A DNA stretch of 64,000 nucleotides from Marchantia polymorpha subsp. ruderalis (Eukaryota > Streptophyta > Marchantiopsida > Marchantiales > Marchantiaceae): the NCBI GenBank assembly GCA_037833965.1, contig AP031352.1, positions 11,698,501 to 11,762,500 of the forward strand, given 5' to 3'. Position numbers and translations under genes: made by a program. The notes under the pieces are model-generated. The model did no database searches and had not been told where the DNA came from. It saw only the letters and a list, made by a program, of their open reading frames with translations. Positions 1 through 12,700 of this stretch are shown piece by piece. The stretch's first letter is position 1. Every line of letters starts with the position of its first letter.

Positions 1-177
1 CAACTGTGTACATTTTCTGGGCTTTGATGCATGAGCGCTAGAACCGGTTTTACGTCGTCGTGGATCATTTGACTTTCTGCCTGTTCTGTTGCTGTGTTCC
101 TTCTGATTTGGTCTTGTAGGTTTCAGATCACTTTCATTACTGAAAGATGTTCTCTAAAGTGTTTGGGCTGACTGCAG
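1..177 (+). other. intron of UAM copy A
   Basis: The first 177 bases are T-rich, contain no coding match to the mutase and end in a polypyrimidine-poor but canonical TGCAG acceptor directly before the 178-346 exon. In copy B the corresponding intron is 117 nt (8064-8180), so this one is longer. Confidence 0.75.
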
Positions 178-1041
178 GTATGTTGATGCTGTCATGACGA
201 TTCCCAAGGGCTCTCTGTTCCCCATGTGCGGCATGAACCTTGGCTTCAACAAGGACCTGATCGGGCCGGCAATGTACTTCGGTCTTATGGGAGATGGTCA
301 ACCCATCGGGCGATACGACGACATGTGGGCAGGATGGTGCTGCAAGGTCTCCCTTCGACTCCTTCTTTCATGACTTGAATCAATTAAATTTCCACAACTT
401 CAGTTACTTCATGTCCATTAGCTGCATCCATCAGAGATCAGAGTATGCTTAGGTAGTCGTATCTCCTCTTAAACGGGACTCCTTTTGTTCACTTGGATCA
501 GTTGGAGTCTCTCCTCGAGCTCGGTATCGGAGGTGTTCCATTTTTACAGAATTCCTTGTTCATGTTTTTGCTCGATCGTTTCGGATCTAGACGGAGTCTT
601 GAACCAACCATAGCAGAGGAGCACAAGGAATGTCAATTTCGGTTATGGAAACGAAGATTTCTGAAAATTGTTGCTTTGACAATGCAGGTCATTTGCGACC
701 ATCTTGGTTACGGTGTGAAGACCGGTTTGCCGTACATCTGGCACAGCAAGGCCAGCAACCCTTTCGTTAACCTGAAGAAGGAATACAAGGGCATCTTCTG
801 GCAGGAGGAGATCATCCCCTTCTTCCAGGCCGTCACTCTCCCCAAGGAAGCGACGACGGTAGAGCAATGCTACATCGAGCTGTCCAAGCAGGTGAATGAG
901 AAATTGACAGGAATTGACCCATACTTCACAAAGTTGTCGGAAGCTATGGTCACGTGGATTGAGGCTTGGGGAGAGCTGAACGCCCCTGACAGAGTTTCCA
1001 CTGATGGACCCTCCAAGACCGGTACCAGAGTAGCAAAGTGA
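178..1041 (+). CDS. RGP: UDP-arabinopyranose mutase (reversibly glycosylated polypeptide), copy A, 3' end only
   Basis: This is the C-terminal 173 codons of a UDP-arabinopyranose mutase, the cytosolic/Golgi-surface enzyme that converts UDP-arabinopyranose to UDP-arabinofuranose for cell-wall polymers. Two exons are visible: 178-346 (first base completes a codon, then [20 protein letters not shown]...) and 688-1041 ([15 protein letters not shown]... ending GTRVAK-stop). Acceptors are TGCAG at 177 and 687; the donor is AAG|GTCTCC after 346. The exon boundary after WAGWCCK and the 169-nt exon length match copy B at 7173-9067 exactly, which confirms the model. The N-terminal exons with the DDD motif lie left of the window. 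The last 17 residues differ from copy B, as is usual for the variable tail of this family. No frameshift or stop interrupts the visible part. Confidence 0.93.
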
Positions 1042-1432
1042 ACGATATGACGACACCTCCTAACTTCAGCACGTAAACTTCTGAAAGCGTTCTTATCTAT
1101 CATTGAAGGTGGACTCGAATGTGCAGCTCGTAATACTTGAACAGAAGCAGCGCAGGAATGATTCAGAATCTTCACCCTTTTACATGGGCCGTGCTTTTTT
1201 TACTCACAGGTGGTCACCACTTTAGATAAAGTAGTAGTTCAGAAATCCAGCCCAGTTCCTTGCTGTCGGGAATCAGCCGATAGGGCAATTAGCGCTCTCC
1301 CTTTGCAGCTGCGAGATAAGACAGTACATACCACCTGATTGCTTGTGCCACAAAATCTTGCTTAGAATGCACGTGGCGCACCGATCTAATTTCTGCATGG
1401 TAAATGCCATTCTTTCTTTGCTTACAGAATTC

Positions 1433-1438
1433 AATAAA
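1433..1438 (+). promoter_or_regulatory. possible poly(A) signal of UAM copy A
   Basis: A canonical AATAAA lies about 390 bases after the copy A stop codon. It is the first perfect AATAAA I noticed downstream, but the hexamer is common by chance in AT-rich spacers. Confidence 0.3.
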
Positions 1439-4400
1439 AAATTCATTTCGTCTACCCGGCCCGTCTTTGTAGATTCAGCAGGGATTGGTCTTTCTAGTCA
1501 TCATTCACACCAATTGCGGAGTCCGAGGCGGACTTGTGACCCTTTATCTAGGATACTTTTGCAACGCAAGCTACCACTTTGACAGTATTAGCCTTTCTAG
1601 AGGGCATTGAAAACGGGGAAGGACGGATGCAAATTTATTACTAGCAGGGTACCAACTTCAGCACGTGCAGTGAGACTCTGCATCAGATCGTCGCAGATGA
1701 ATTTACTGAGAAGGGAGCTGCGCCTACTTCCCTCTCAATAATTGCTGAAGCTGGACACAGATCCTGGATGGACTGGACCACAGGCGGTCGGCTATGTTGA
1801 GAAGGACAAAAGGCGATTCGAGCAGGTAAGCTCTTCGAGATCGACTCCGGCCCAAACCCGCGAACGATGCCAAGACGACTGCGTTATCGTATAACTCCTC
1901 TTGTTTAGGGGATATGTCCATGATCTCACAGCTTCACAGAATGTCATTGGTCAGCTCTGAGTCTCGATATCCGGACCAACGATTGTCAACGTGCCAAGTG
2001 CTCAAGGCGGACAGGACGGGAATAATGTACAGGGTTCGCATCCACTCCAAGATTACACAACAGTTTCTAAGAAGCAAATGGTTCTCATGTTGTGAAAAGT
2101 GCTCTCTGGGGCCAGTATATAGAAGCGCGTGCTGTAACAGGAAGACACGAAGTGCTTTCGATGCAGGCGTTAATTCAGACTCAGCGTAGCAAAGGTATTG
2201 TCACGTCTTAGTGGCCCAGAAGACCTGTCTCCCTGCTGTTCCGGGCCACTTAAGTACTAGTACTCACATCTCCCAAAACTCCTCCACTCTTCGATGGACG
2301 TTCGAACTGCTGCGTGACTCACCAGCCATTATGTTCGTATAGAAGCTGTCTGTCTCAGCAATTTGTGCAACACAGGAAAAGGTTTCCACAGCAGCTATAA
2401 GGATTTGGCAATTCTGTTTCCTGCGACAGCAGATGTTTGGGCAATAGAGACACTATGGAAAACACCCAATCATCTCTAACTCTAGGAGAAGCAAGAACTT
2501 GGACACGGATATCGAGGAGAGACGTCCATTTACACCGAGGATTTAAGCAACTACTGGGAGTGTTCCGAAGTCCCAGGTGAGATGCGTGCCATGCGCCGAA
2601 AACTCATGCCTGCAACATTTGCTTGGGCGAAGTCGAGTTTCATCCGCCAAACGCGATGCGTAGTATCACCTGTGAGTGAACATGCGGAAGGAAAAAAGGC
2701 CATATATCAGATTTGGATCTGAAGACACCAGATCCAGAATGGTGGTCGTGATCAGCTGGCAGTGAGGTTGGCAGCTGTGTAAGATTCTGTGGGTCCAGGT
2801 TCGTTTATCTGCCCGCACAGTCTCCAGGGCGAGGACCTTCTGTGATACAGGTACAGTAATAAGTAAGTAGTGATTGCCATCGTTGCGTCTATACCATGCC
2901 TTGCCTCTTCCAAGATCCTGTAAAAAGGATTTGCCGTTTAGGAGGATGCGCTTAAGTCCGTTTTGCGTTCTGAAGAGAGGATGCGCTGTAGTCAATCGTG
3001 CCTGCTCTACCTGGCAGACCAGCTCTGTCTGATCAGGGCTCCAACGTGAGCTTGAATCAGATTCTCTCACGCTTAATACGTCAAATTCAGTCAGTGGCTG
3101 CAATCGTTATATTAGCATGTTGAGAACTCTGCATTATACCGAGGACATTCGAGGCTACAGAAGACACAGAAGCAAACATAGGTTGAACAAAGCTTCTTAC
3201 AGCTAGATGGCGAGCGAAAAGAGAGTATGGGCCAATCTTGGTGGCAATAAGAAACACTACATCCACCGCAAGTAGAGTAAAGAATGCAGTCAATCGAAAG
3301 GAGCTTTGACAATTCTTTGGACGGGGAGCTTCGATGAGTTAAAAAAGCTTCATTCGTTGGCCCCAGACCAGTTCATGAATACAGTTAAAAGGCATGGAGA
3401 TGCTGTTCTTTTCCAAGCAGCGAGTGCCGACATTGTGATGACGTATTCAAAGCTTTAGACTGAACTTTTGCCTCTAGTGCCGCTTGTGTGCTGCCTTCGT
3501 GGGATCATATCGCTGCCAGAGAGCCTCATGGATCCAAAGGAATGTTCTGTGAATTTGCCATCAAGTCCATCTTCTTTCCAGTTACTGCATGCGCGCTCTC
3601 TCGCTTGCTGTTTCGTGCTGTACTGATATCAGCCTGACCCATGACTTCCTAGCCTGAGACCTGGGACTTGAGCTAGCAGCGATGGCATTTACAGCACCCT
3701 TGGAATCGCTCAATGCTTGCCTGGCAGTTCCAGTCTGGAGAAGGTCTTCATTAAGATGCGAAGAATTAGAGAGCCAGCCAGTACTAGGGATCTATGAAAC
3801 TTTGCGTGTTGAGATATGGGCATCGTACACGTGCGTCGCTACGAGACAGGTGCATGGCTCGTTGAGAGACGGGGAGCTGAAATAAGTCAATCAGGGCATG
3901 ATAGTCTGCACATGTCTGGGAACTTATAATTCTTCTTTATAGGAGACGCCGGTCAACTGATAGCATGCTTGAAACTTGGGCTTGGGAGGGCAGAGACGGA
4001 AGAGAAGGGGAGAGGAGGGGAGGCTCATCAGCTGTTGCATGAGCTTCCTTCACGTCGTTTGTGTGGGGAGACGATGTCTAAAAGAAGTTCAACGACGACC
4101 GCCCACACTAGATCACTCATTGAAACTTTTGCATACATCGATAGAAGGATAATGATCTACAGTAATTTAGTGTGTTGCATTGCCATATGGGCTAATTAAG
4201 TTCTTGCCAAGGTGCCTGCATTGTTCCCCCTGCACTTTTAAAACAGTGAAAATTATACAGAATATGTACAGAATCAGTGAATATAATTGATCGAACCCAA
4301 GAAGAGCATCCTCGTTCATCGATTCCCACATGATTGCTGTCTCCGCCCAGGGTGAAGTTGAGATTCAGCAATCGCGACGAGGGGAGGCGCTGGCACTGGA

Positions 4401-4665
4401 AGAACCTTTCCTTGACATGCATAAAGATATACGCTAACTTCCTTTTGCTAAAAGGACAGACCACTTTCCTACTCGCTTATATCGTGGAGCGGATATAGGC
4501 ACCAACAAGCAATCCGTGAACCAATCAAGCACTCATCCTGGCACTCACGGGATCTTTGATCTATACCTTTACTAGGGCCCTTCACTTGTGTTCAGGAATT
4601 AGATCACCCGAGCAGCTGTCGTCTACCCCTGCGATCTATGAAAACCTTGATTGGTGAATCCATGA

Positions 4666-4707
4666 CGTGATGTGAAGTACTTGCTATAGCAAGTACTTCA
4701 CATCACG
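4666..4707. repeat. perfect 42-bp palindrome without a loop
   Basis: Bases 4666-4686 are exactly reverse-complementary to 4687-4707; the half-site reads CGTGATGTGAAGTACTTGCT followed by A. The match stops abruptly at 4665/4708. The centre is GCTA|TAGC with no unpaired spacer, so it could extrude as a 21-bp cruciform or be a slippage product. It lies in non-coding DNA and is not explained by any gene or element nearby. Confidence 0.9.
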
Positions 4708-7172
4708 GATGTAATGAAAGAGCAAGTTTTCATGGCGATTGTAGGACTGTCAAACTTGCAGGGGATAGTATACCTCCAACCTAAGTCCTCGATGACCAAA
4801 CATCAAGCTCCAATGGAACACGACATTTCCTTCTTTTCTCTGTGGATGGAAACCCGCCAGAAGTTGACACCATGGCAGCCTGTTGGTTGGCCTACAATAG
4901 GATACTTATTGTCGCGTTACTCTCTTCCCATATATTGAGGACAAATAACGACTCTTCGATGAGCGACGAAATGAATTTAAATCCTCCGAACTGGCCTTCA
5001 TCTCAAGTAAGGATGTCACAATCTAGTACTTGACTCTGGTAGCTCAGTATAGTTAGGCTTCAATAAGAGAGTAGTTAAAAATGTTGTCGAAGTCAAATCA
5101 CGCTGTCTAGATATTTCGTTCTATCATTCAGAGGACAGGCTGCTCAGACTTGAGTTTGTCTCATGCCGCACTGATTTCCACCTACCTGCACAATGCTGCT
5201 GTCACCCCGGCGCTAGACGCTAGATTGCCTTGCCAAACAAAACAGGCACAAGCTGTTCGCTCCATGGTCGTACACAAGCCTGACGAACAATACGCAAGAG
5301 GACGGTTGCTGCAGAGGAGCACATAATGGTCACTTGATGCGACCGACGACCAGGAGATTCAGGACAAGGCTTCTGATGCTTATCAAGGTGATGACTAAAA
5401 CACAACAGATGGTCTTAAGTGGCAAGCAACCTTAACCAGTTGAACTGCTCTGAACGTGCTACCCAGCCCAAGATGACGAAAGCTTTAGGGCAATCATCAG
5501 TCATCACGTGGATCAGCATCAGCTGACTGCATTAACACTGTGAGTATTAAAGCCTCTCTTGCACCTGAGATTATACCGACATTGCGGTGGCCAAACTACA
5601 CTGAAAATTCTCTGCTGCCTCTTTTGGACCTGGATCGTTACTACTAGCAAACCAATTGCAGTTCTGGGAACTCGAGAAACAAATGGCAAGAACGATGACG
5701 GTCGTGTAGTAAGGCTGCTAATGGAGTTATGGCCTGGAAAAGAGTTTCTTCCATACCAACTACGACGAAGAGAACATAAAGAAGATGCCGTCATTGTCCC
5801 GAATTCGTCGACCATTACAGTCTTCTCATCGTGCATGACTGTTTGCAAGTGATCACGTTTCCGGGCGAAAAACCACAGGGAACTGAGATGAAGTCGCCCA
5901 TTCAGCGTAGTGGCTTATGTCAAATGGTCTCGCCGGAAATGTGAAATGGCTGTTCTATGTTCAAGTGAAGAAACCTGCTCAAGCCAGTTCCGAACGCAGC
6001 CTCGCACCGTAAATTTTCTTCCTGCTGACCGCTCGACAATGAAGAGAGAAGAGGAGTCCAGATGTACACGAGCTCCACGTCAAACGGTCACAGCAAGTAA
6101 GCAAAACCGTTGTCAAAAGATACGGCTTGGTGCACGCAGCTTCATGCAAAGCTAAATTTTGGAAAACTAAGTAAGCTCACTGTGTGTTCATGACTCACTT
6201 TCAATGGACATTCCTCGACTAAATTTCGATGCTAGAGAATCGACGTCTCATTTCTCAGCGTCCAAATTCCTCTTGAAGAATAATGACGGTACATGCCAAT
6301 AAAACCCGATAGTAGGAAAAGACATTTAAAGCTAGCATCCAAGCTGTAAGAACACCTTGTGCTTTCGATGTCCAGCACAGATCTGAGTTCCCTATACAGA
6401 GTCAGGAAATATAACTACGGTAGATGTCCAAAACCCTCAGGATGAACCATATTGACTGTGCGTTCCCTGCAACAGCCTTGCAGATGGGACCAGTGTAGAT
6501 TAAATAATTGAGGAAGCCACGAGAAATCCATACCTGTAGCTCGGAACCGGCACCGCCTTCAACAGATTCGAGCTGTATCGGGCCAGAAAGAAACATGAAG
6601 ATCTATCTTCTCGCCTTGACTCGGTGCTGCTAAAGTATTATCCTTCAAGGTTTCTGCGATGTTGGAAAGCGGAATTCACCTTACCATCTGCCATTCACCT
6701 CATTTTTGGATCTGCCAATCTAGAGACACTACAAGAACATCTCCAGGAAGAGAATCACACTGTAGAATGGAGATTCCAGAAGTTTTTTATTAAATCTGTG
6801 AGGGAAGAAATAATGGCGTCTACCATGCATCGGAGTAGATCAATGCCCCACGGACATAGTAAGAATTAATCTTCTTAACGCAATGAATCAGCTGCTATGT
6901 ACTCTCTTATCTCACAGCCTCGTGGGGGAGCCTAACTCCCCCGGCCAGCTGCTTTCGACAGCAACGAACTAATATGGTATCCTGACCTACTTAAAAACTA
7001 GAATATCGACCATCTGCGAGTAAGCGCATTGCCCATCTCTTTGGTAAATAAGTGACTGGTAGCCTTTCTTAAGCTGCTTTTGTGACTCTAATTCGAGCTG
7101 CAAAATCGGGTCACGAACAGAATGACAAGACTTTCTACCAGAGTTAAGTGCTAAAGTTAGGTGTCATTGCTC

Positions 7173-9067
7173 TCAAGCGGAAGCGGCTGCTAATTTCTTG
7201 CCGACCTTTGAGGGTCCCATATCAGCGCCAGCCTTATCAGGGGCGTTAAGCTCTCCCCATGCCTCAATCCAAGTAACCATAGCTTCAGACAATTTGGTGA
7301 AGTAGGGATCGATCGTGCTCAGCTTCTCCTTGACTTGTTTGGAGAGCTCCAAGTAGCATTGTTCAACTGTTAATGCCTCCTTGGGAAGAACGACCTGCTG
7401 GAAGAAAGGAATGATTTCCTCCTGCCAGAAAATTCCCTTGTATTCCTTCTTCAAGTTGACGAATGGGTTACTGGCCTTACTATGCCAGATGTATGGCAGA
7501 CCAGTCTTTACACCTAATCCGAGGTGGTCACAGATAACCTGCGGATTTTCAAAGATCAGGTCAGATACATATTCTCAACTAGATCTGAACCAAACCGAAT
7601 CTAATTCGACAGATCGTCGATCCTTTCTACAGCTCTCACATACATTTCTAGAGACGAGCCAAAATGCAGTTGCTCAGCATGGACCATTTTCACCAATCAC
7701 AGTGAACGATACTAGAAGGTCAAGCGGGCACCGTAATAGTCACAGGTTACAAGCACGAAGGTGTGGTCAAACAGATCGTTCCACTTGATCTCATAAAATA
7801 CGAGGGAATTAACTCGTTCGCACGACATCATGACCAGCTATGGCAATTGACTATCTTCAATTTCAAGGAGGAGCAAACAGGAAGGGGCAAATACCTTAAC
7901 ACACCATCCGGCCCACATGTCGTCGTAACGCCCGATTGGCTGACCGTCTCCCATAAGACCGAAGTACATTGCCGGCCCAATGAGATCCTTGTTAAAGCCA
8001 AGGTTCATTCCGCACATGGGGAACAGGGACCCCTTGGGGATAGTCATGACAGCGTCCACGTATCTGCATTCGTAAAGCGATACATACTTATCAGAGATGA
8101 ATTCTTGCTGGTGACCTTCCACCAGATCCATTTGCAGAAGTGACAAATTAGAGCCGATTTAGGGACTCGCATCTTCTTACCGTTTGTTCCTCTCAGATGG
8201 CTTCACCAGCTGAGTGGGTGCATCGTAATCGGGGATGTTCAGCCACAGGCCGTGGGAAACGGCTGTAGGGGCTCCCTCGCGCATGCTGAAGGGGTAGCCA
8301 CGGACGAAGTCAGCACCTTCGCGGTAGGGGTCGTACAAGGTGTTGTAGAAGAACGGTGTCGAAGGAGACAACAAGTTCTTGATATGCTGTTCGAGAGCGT
8401 TAATATCGTTTCCTGATGGATCCTTGGCGACCTGCGAGGATCAAACACGAAGCATTATCTACTGCGATACTCCGGTCCCTCGTAGCATTGATGAAATATC
8501 ATGGAACGAGACCTCCATGTCCACATCAAATGCCGGACGGCAGATTAGCTCTTTTGACCGACTAAGAAACAGATGGGGCAGCAGATCTCAGCACATTTTG
8601 ATCACAAGAACGGAGACGAGGAGATAAGAAAGAAGGCTTCGTCTGCGCCGAACAAGTCGTATCCGGCCAGCTGACAAACAAACAAACAGCAGGAGTGTAG
8701 AGTGGCAATGCAGAGTGGCGGAGAGAAAGCTACTCACGAAGCAATCGTCGTCGATGGTGTAGATGTACTTCTTCTTGGAGACCATGAACCCGAAGCAGCG
8801 GCAAGCGCTGTCCTTGAAACTGATGCACGAAGCCTTGGGGCCCAGAATTCTGTTAATGTCGTTCCGATTGTACAACTCGTAGTCGAATCCCTCGGGGACC
8901 TTGATGACCTTGGTGGGATCACCGTCCTGAACGATAATCAGGTGGTAATTCTCGAAAAACGGCCTCCACATTTCCAGAAAATCCAAGTTCCGGATGGTCG
9001 GAATCACAATGTCCAGCTGATCCCTCAGAGTGGGATCAATCACCGATGGCTCCACCGCGGCCATCAT
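7173..9067 (-). CDS. RGP: UDP-arabinopyranose mutase (reversibly glycosylated polypeptide), copy B, complete
   Basis: Complete gene of 371 codons on the minus strand: join of exons 9067-8738, 8431-8181, 8063-7895 and 7538-7173, all with GT donors and AG acceptors, and reading phases that close exactly. The enzyme interconverts UDP-arabinopyranose and UDP-arabinofuranose on the Golgi cytosolic face and can autoglycosylate on arginine. Exon 1 starts [19 protein letters not shown] (the second Met is equally possible) and carries [14 protein letters not shown] and the metal/nucleotide-binding IDDDCF motif (residues 105-110). Exon 2 has [13 protein letters not shown] (residues 151-163), the conserved stretch with the candidate glycosylated arginine. 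Length is close to the ~357 residues usual in plants. An in-frame upstream ATG would extend the protein, but the extension is not family-like. It is the inverted paralogue of copy A. Confidence 0.96.
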
Positions 9068-9760
9068 TGCCGCTCTCCCTCGATGCGACTCCGATCTGTT
9101 CCTCGGTCGAGAGAGCAAATCCCTCTGAGCTGCGCTGCGCAGGGCACGGCAGAGCGGAGCAGAGCAGATCACAGAAGAGCGCTGCAGCGATGCGGGGCGC
9201 GGACCAGATGATGAAGCGAGCAGGCGCCTCGAGCGTCTCGGCCGGACGACGACGACTAACGTTCCGCGGCCCGGTCGGCTGTCCCGCTGGCTGGCTGGCT
9301 GGCGGCCTGTCCCGCTGCTGCTGTCCCTCTGCGGGGCTGGCCGGGCTCTCTTCAGAGAGAGCAGAGCAGATGGAGATGGAGAACACGAGAAGCTGTCTGC
9401 TGCTTCCGGCCGCTCGGTCTCTACTTACGCTCTTTCCTTCGTTTCCTCCTCCTGCTCCTGCTCCTCCTCCTCCTCGCCTCTCCGCTCCACTACCTGGGAA
9501 CTGTTCCCTGGCGGGTCTCCCTCCGGCGACAGGACCGACCGACCGACCTCGTCACCGACGTCGGCACCAGCCGGTTCTGCCCGGGATTCCACCAAAACCC
9601 GGCCGGCTCTGCAGCAGCCCCTCGCGGGCCCTGAGTCAACCTCCTCTCCACTACCTGGACGGACTCCGGAGACGAAAGGTTCATCGCACTGTGAGTCTGG
9701 ACTGCATTAATGACCGAGTTCGGATGTTGACCGTGAGCCCCGATCACCGAGAGCACTGAA
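9068..9760 (-). promoter_or_regulatory. GC-rich 5' UTR/promoter region of UAM copy B
   Basis: Immediately upstream of the copy B start the DNA becomes strongly GC-rich for about 700 bases and then falls back to AT-rich composition. On the plus strand 9446-9485 is a pyrimidine tract of CTC/CTG/CCT triplets, i.e. a GA-rich tract on the gene's own strand, resembling plant GAGA-type promoter tracts. No convincing TATA box was seen within 300 bases of the start. A 237-codon open frame on the opposite strand here (9046-9759) is a by-product of the GC content. The transcription start is not determinable. Confidence 0.45.
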
Positions 9761-12700
9761 TAAGAGCAGGAAACTGCGCTGCCGTTCTGCGAGGCAGGTG
9801 ATCCGAGTTTGGATGAATATGGTCTCGCTTAATTTGGAGCATGGTGAATATGATTTGCGCCATGGACCGACGACTGATCTTCACTCCATTGTTCGATTCG
9901 GTCTTCCGTGATATCTTGACCCTCACTAGTTTGCTTTTCCGGGCTCTTGTTTCGACGATCAACATCTTATCCTACGGATTCGGTCGATGCGAGGCAGTCA
10001 AATGATGTAAATAGTCCATGGCCTTCTTGCCTTCTTCTCGGCAATCAATTGTAATACATCTAGATATAGAGAATGCCTTCGACACTACTCTAGCAATCTT
10101 ATATATCCTATCGTTGGATTCAAAATTTCTCTTAGCGTGATGTCTACCTTTTTAGTCGGGTCTCTTTACTCCTCCAGCATGTTGTTTCTGAAATTATTAT
10201 TTTCACATGGAATAGACAGGATGACCCTTCGGTGTTCCTCCCTTTGCCATAGTTCACTAGCAAGGATTTCCAACAATAGACCTAGCGTAAGACTGATTAC
10301 GGTATTTAGTGTGTTGCACATTAAATTCTGTGATCATTTGTTTTTATCATGAGTACCTAGCATGTTCATACCCTCTTGACATGTTCGCACGCACATTCTG
10401 CGCCCACTTAATCGGTAACAGACGAGTCCAAGTAGAAATTACTTGTTAGAGATTCCAAGTGTAGAGAATCGTCACCATCAGATTTTCCATCGTCATTTGT
10501 AGGCAAACGGGTTACACATTCTTGGAGTGCCAGTAGAGCCCAAGGATTTCTTTACGTAAATAAGGGGAAAATAAAGTATATTGTATCTAAAAACTTATCA
10601 TTATTGATTTATCCTCTTTTTCATTCTTTTTTCCCAATTTTTTTTAATCTTGCTAAACTAAGGGATCCGCAGTTTGCATCTGATACAGTGCTCTATAATA
10701 TTTCATATATTTCCTTATATGCCTACTTTTCATGATTCTTTCTTCACTGACACTGTTTCTTGTTGGATAGACTTCGTTAGATTAAGATTATATTAGTTAT
10801 TTTTAAATGATATCATCATGTATCTTGAACAATCGATTACCAAAAATGGAATTTGGAAACATTAAAAGTTTGTCATTTTGATTTGAAAAGATACTCTTAT
10901 TCTCCATGAGAGATAACATGCGTGTAGCATTATTGGTTTGTTGGGTGTCTTCTACACTTCGTTTTCTTACTTGCTTCTGAATATCGTTATCTCTATTTGA
11001 AAAAAAATTGAAGCTAAAATTCAATGTATCTCTACATAGAGTTTTAGCTAATGTATCCCATAAAAAGGATTCACAATTAGGTTAAAATTATTTTAATCTT
11101 TGTATGATACGAATTAGTTGAATTTGATAAAACTGATTGTTGAATGCAATATGACATGATCTAAAAGTGAAATATCAGATGCAATATGTGACGACATTGG
11201 GGATAGCCCTCTTGATTTCGTTTATGTATCACCAGATGAGGACTAATTGTCCTTCTGCATCATCACACTACTTTGTCTCCCTGCAAGTTAAATATTATCA
11301 CGTCCGTCCGGTCGTGAGTCGTGACTCGTCCGGTAAAAGTAGAGGCGATACCGGTACCTGGGAGAGGAACCTGGCTAGCCGGTATCTAGCGCAATGGCCT
11401 GCAAACACTTCAGAAGTGATGCACTTTGCGGGAACTGCAGCCATAAATCTCAACCACGTGATACAATCGGAGGACTATTAGCAGAATAGCAATACGTGTT
11501 TTCCTCTGTTCGCCTATTTTCGATGTTAGATGGGAACTGACCAGCAGAATTAACTGTATCTTGTCTAAAGCAAGGGAAACAGTCCTTCAAGTGATCGTTC
11601 GCATGACATTGAACACTGCGGAGCTTCAGTTTAAATGGTAGAAAAATCACCACTTCTTCAAGGATTCTCTTGAATGGAAAAATTTATTGGATTCAAGCAA
11701 ATCCAAACACATTTCATTTGTAATTTCAGTACTTTAGTCATCAGGAATTGCGAAGGTCTTTGAAGTCAAACCATTGAAAAGCTCTAAATACGAGATCATT
11801 CTGTACATAAATACAGCAACTACCAGCTTGTTCCAAGTACTCAGCCTTATGAAAGTCCTCAGCCAACAAGATGGCGATTTGGCCATGAATTTCCTGCTTA
11901 AAAATGAGAGAAAACTCGAGTCAAATGAAGAATAAAAAACGCTTTAAAGAGTTCCAACAGTGAACCCTAACTTTAGATTAAGTTGACACAATGAAAGGGG
12001 TCATCCAGATGAAGGGCCCTTGGTAGCGGGCAACCATCACATGTGCACACAGAATATTAGCCTAGCAGGCTGTGAATGCAAAAACATGCATGTCATGGAC
12101 AGCATGATCTGCTAGTGAAGCATCTTTCCAAAGTCTGGGCCCATCTTCATTCCGATGGCTGGTTTGTATATTTGTGACCTTGGTGGATTTCACCAGAATT
12201 CTGGAAAACGACAAGGTTTCCCAATTTCACTTTTTCTCTCCATTATTGTGTAAGTTAGTTCATAAGTTACTCTTGATGCCTTTTGCACGTATTAGAGACT
12301 GGACTCTCTAGGTGGAGTAACGATGCATCTCTACGCTCCTGGCTCAAGGAACATACTCATGTTTTTTCGGCAATCGTAGAGCAATCATGTAGCAAATCAT
12401 CCCCAAGACATTCATGGTAGAGGTATTATTTTACAATAAAATTTATATAAAAAGTCTTCAACTTTAATTTTCAAATAATTAGTAGCATCACATATAAATG
12501 AAGAAAAGTGAGGTGAGAAGAAACATAACTACTACTACAATAAAACAATGATTAGTCAACATTGTCAAATATCAGTCTCTCCCCAAATATCTGCTGTGCT
12601 GAAGTTGTAATTGAGGTTAAAACATGATTATGCACGTAATTGTGTCATTCCTGAGAAAATTATTAATCCGGGAGTAAACATCATCGGTTCTATAACAGGA

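Larger units (their letters stand above)
1042..7172. other. intergenic spacer between the convergent UAM copies
   Basis: No ORF in this 6.1 kb has recognisable domains or exon-like conservation; all open frames are under 150 codons. It should hold the 3' UTRs of both mutase genes at its ends. The only strong structure is the perfect palindrome at 4666-4707. The longest frame, 2666-3103 on the minus strand (145 codons), is not recognised. Confidence 0.6.

Noticed and set aside
643-1175. Minus-strand frames of 137 and 101 codons over UAM copy A
   Set aside because: Shadows of the clearly coding plus-strand mutase exon.
9046-9759. 237-codon plus-strand open frame
   Set aside because: It lies antisense to the start and GC-rich upstream region of UAM copy B, is Pro/Arg/Ser-rich low complexity and matches no family; it is a by-product of GC content.
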